6,223 nt of DNA, from assembly GCA_027483425.1 (NCBI GenBank), contig JAIXUR010000573.1:1-6223 (forward strand). Direction: 5' to 3'. The position numbers and the translations under genes are program-made. The DNA comes from Cyanobacteriota bacterium (GTDB lineage: Bacteria; Cyanobacteriota; Cyanobacteriia; Phormidesmidales; Phormidesmidaceae). Below the pieces are notes generated by a model. It was not told the DNA's origin. It was given only the letters and a program-made list of their open reading frames with translations, and ran no database searches. Within the stretch, counting starts at the first letter, position 1. Every line of letters starts with the position of its first letter. Shown here piece by piece: positions 5,701 to 6,223 of the stretch.

Positions 5701-6221
5701 AGGTCCACGGGCTGGCCGTAGGGTTAGATGGGGCCATGCTGGTCAGCGCCAGCCACGACGGTACCGTACGCTGGTGGAGCTTAGAGCCGGGCGATTCCCC
5801 TAGCGTTCAGGCATCCATACAGAACGAGGATCCCGGCTCCCGCCGGGCCCTGGGCCAGTGGCACCACCCTGAGGAACAGTGGCTGCAGGGGGTTACCATC
5901 AGCCCCACCGGGGAGATTCTTGCCATTACCAGTGTCGCAACCCAGGTCGAGGTGTGGGCCGTAGCGACCAACCAGCGTCGCCATGTTCTGCTGGGGCACA
6001 GCCAAGATATCTGGCACGGATCGGTGAGCTCCAACCGCACCCACCTGGTTACGGCCAGTCAGGATGACGAAATTCGCGTGTGGGCCCTCGACACCGGCAC
6101 CTGTCAGCAGACCCTGCGGCCCGATCGCCCCTACGAAGGCGTCAACATTCGCGGTGCCACTGGCCTATCGGACACCGAAGAGCAGATGCTGAAGTCCCTG
6201 GGGGCGATCGTCAGCTACTAA
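2418..6221 (+). CDS. STAND (NB-ARC-like) NTPase with N-terminal HTH, pentapeptide linker and 14 WD40 repeats
   Basis: A 1267-residue soluble multidomain switch protein. Residues 1-95 resemble the HTH domain found at the N-terminus of vWA-MoxR-associated and many cyanobacterial WD40 proteins (LKGSWENKTYSAMA, then GYTEDYLKKDVGPKLWQLL). The NTPase follows: Walker A GLPGVGKTT (167-175), Walker B LLIIDGME (241-248), a sensor-like VWVSREKP (284-291) and the late motif GRHPLVL (344-350). Residues 378-480 look like the winged helix of such NTPases, and 481-568 are mostly helical. A pentapeptide coil (571-606) leads to 14 WD40 repeats (about 614-1230). The tail RPYEGVNIRGATGLSDTEE is one I recall from related cyanobacterial proteins. 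The ATG is firm upstream because an in-frame TAG lies 3 nt before it. There is no signal peptide, membrane segment or recognisable effector enzyme. Likely role: ligand-sensing NTP-dependent switch, perhaps a regulator; function unproven. Confidence 0.92.
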   Translation: MDFEEIAVLVNQIAVERKGRPLKDVERLVLKGSWENKTYSAMATPTAGYTEDYLKKDVGPKLWQLLTDLVDVDIKGIRVTKRNIQNVLQTWMVQGLMAAEVAAIAQEQAVEPANGPRQPRDEARLPALVVRDPPRLDLDDCGGRTTELTTLSAWIVEERCRTVVLWGLPGVGKTTLVAAIAAAVAPQVEQCGYLALPAEVTDRALLEAIALWLDPATNPATASPLALVDWVLDQLDQRRRLLIIDGMEQLFEPQQPAGSYRTGTDAIQHLFHQGGDRHHQSCLVWVSREKPADFSQVQGPRVRDLALGDLAPDAALLLLHAHDPLPHDPNDWPDDWAALVDRYGRHPLVLRGLGATLREMYQGQPRALLQAPKLAVSVAVHRTFTQALDRLLPEEWALLYWLALAQEPAVLKDLRVAMQPPPTETVVQSVLGRGWALGRATTDIATDIATDSATDSATEGRGLALSLNPVVQALVLERLQPLLLAELETDAIDWLQRLPLITMTAREVIQERQRAAMLVPLAEALQRRYATDEALAAKGTRLLNRLQTLGGQPGYGAGNIIHLCQHLGLGVSGADLSQLAIWQGDLRRVSLQGANFSQAQFSDTAFATALGRDPVAAFSPVRGAVVGETNRFLASGDHEGRLLLWDLNRGKLVWMSNQGQGIRSLAFSPRGDLLAIGTETGQILLWPVGATYQTSVLEDHQVPVRALAFNPDGSQLASGDDHGRLCLWEVASGFGQGHLAGHTGPIHSLAYSAAGDRLVSGGDDQRACLWQVSDRTRLRDLQARSTATIRTAGFLPDPNDPDYPPIPFAAGYDDRCLTIWNLETGLPCWILPADVRALPAMVISPSGRYLVCSRQDFTVAVWDIPERRACYALPSLGAPVWALAFSADSRYFVTASNYTIKLWNTKRGQCWRSFLSQAHPVRCLTFSTAADSGTIVTGHDDAQLRLWQVNANHPYAIGPRALSGHSSPVRTVALSADGQWLASSADDCTIRLWSVTTGQSQWVWATAAPATLLCFSPAGQWLASASPGDGIALWDIATGLAAGDLDQAPENPSALLYSPDGRWLIAGAKDGTIRLWPGQPYPAISPGTFTGHQNQVHGLAVGLDGAMLVSASHDGTVRWWSLEPGDSPSVQASIQNEDPGSRRALGQWHHPEEQWLQGVTISPTGEILAITSVATQVEVWAVATNQRRHVLLGHSQDIWHGSVSSNRTHLVTASQDDEIRVWALDTGTCQQTLRPDRPYEGVNIRGATGLSDTEEQMLKSLGAIVSY
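3741..3794 (+). repeat. 12-bp in-frame tandem repeat inside the NTPase gene
   Basis: Four head-to-tail 12-bp units: two identical ACCGACATCGCC (3741-3764), then two identical ACCGATAGCGCG (3765-3788), then a partial ACCGAG. They encode a TDIA/TDSA run at residues 442-459. The segment lies between ALGRATTD and GLALSLNPVVQALV, where the wing of the predicted winged helix would be, so it probably lengthens a surface loop. Identity of neighbouring units at DNA level suggests recent expansion by slippage, and unit number may vary between strains without breaking the frame. Confidence 0.85.
4128..4235 (+). other. Pentapeptide-repeat coil linking NTPase half to WD40 half
   Basis: Residues 571-606 place a hydrophobic residue on every fifth position: L576, I581, L586, L591, F596, F601 and F606. 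Motifs such as GADLS and GANFS are typical. About seven units would give roughly two turns of beta-helix. The same linker, often with an IWQ motif as here (581-583), precedes the WD40 array in other cyanobacterial NB-ARC/WD40 proteins I recall. Confidence 0.75.
4257..6107 (+). repeat. Array of 14 WD40 repeats (two seven-bladed propellers)
   Basis: Fourteen blade-ending motifs can be counted at residues 641, 682, 724, 766, 816, 858, 899, 943, 989, 1030, 1072, 1116, 1176 and 1219, from RLLLWDL to EIRVWAL. Spacing is mostly 41-46 residues. Larger gaps before the fifth and thirteenth mark insertions PDPNDPDYPPIP (796-807) and about 1126-1156. Several blades are canonical with a GH dipeptide (GHTGPIHSLAYS, GHSSPVRTVALS); others, such as the sixth, seventh and tenth, have lost it. 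Fourteen fits two closed seven-bladed propellers. The copies are strongly diverged, so this is a protein repeat, not a DNA repeat. Confidence 0.88.
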
Positions 6222-6223
6222 GC

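Noticed and set aside
4257..6107. WD40 region as DNA-level tandem repeat or CRISPR-like array
   Set aside because: Periodicity exists only in protein sequence; DNA units are too diverged and there are no spacers.

Overview
The window looks like chromosomal DNA from a GC-rich cyanobacterium. Three things point that way. The octamer GCGATCGC (HIP1) occurs nine times in 6.2 kb. There is a pentapeptide-repeat protein with a typical cyanobacterial N-terminus. There is also a very large STAND NTPase with an N-terminal HTH and C-terminal WD40 repeats, an architecture expanded in filamentous cyanobacteria. A Leptolyngbya/Nodosilinea-like host is only a guess from the GC richness.

Layout. (1) At the left edge, on the minus strand, is the first 76 codons of a pentapeptide-repeat protein that runs off the window. 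(2) Upstream of it (229-486) is a short stretch with a doubtful small open frame. (3) Next, on the minus strand, is a two-gene operon for an ABC-2 type exporter: ATPase (1263-2183) then membrane permease (487-1266). The two overlap by ATGA, and both resemble the NodI/NodJ (DrrA/DrrB-like) group. (4) A divergent intergenic region (2184-2417) holds an intrinsic terminator pointing right and three copies of a 10-bp motif. (5) On the plus strand, a 1267-residue signalling NTPase (2418-6221) fills the rest of the window. Its order is HTH, NB-ARC-like NTPase, winged helix, helical region, pentapeptide coil, 14 WD40 repeats and a conserved tail.

How the parts may work together. The exporter genes are translationally coupled and should form one membrane complex that extrudes or flips an unknown, probably amphipathic, substrate. 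The large NTPase reads as a ligand-triggered switch: a double seven-bladed propeller sensor, a nucleotide switch and an N-terminal HTH output. It has no visible toxin, protease, nuclease or TIR domain. Its divergent position makes local regulation of the exporter a reasonable hypothesis. A conflict or defence-related sensor is an alternative. Neither is shown by the sequence.

The points most worth a second look are the terminator placed between two divergent genes, the repeated GGCCRGGGAA motif there, a 12-bp in-frame tandem repeat in the predicted winged-helix wing of the NTPase, and the apparently effector-less 14-blade architecture. No RNA gene, CRISPR array, insertion sequence or attachment site was recognised.
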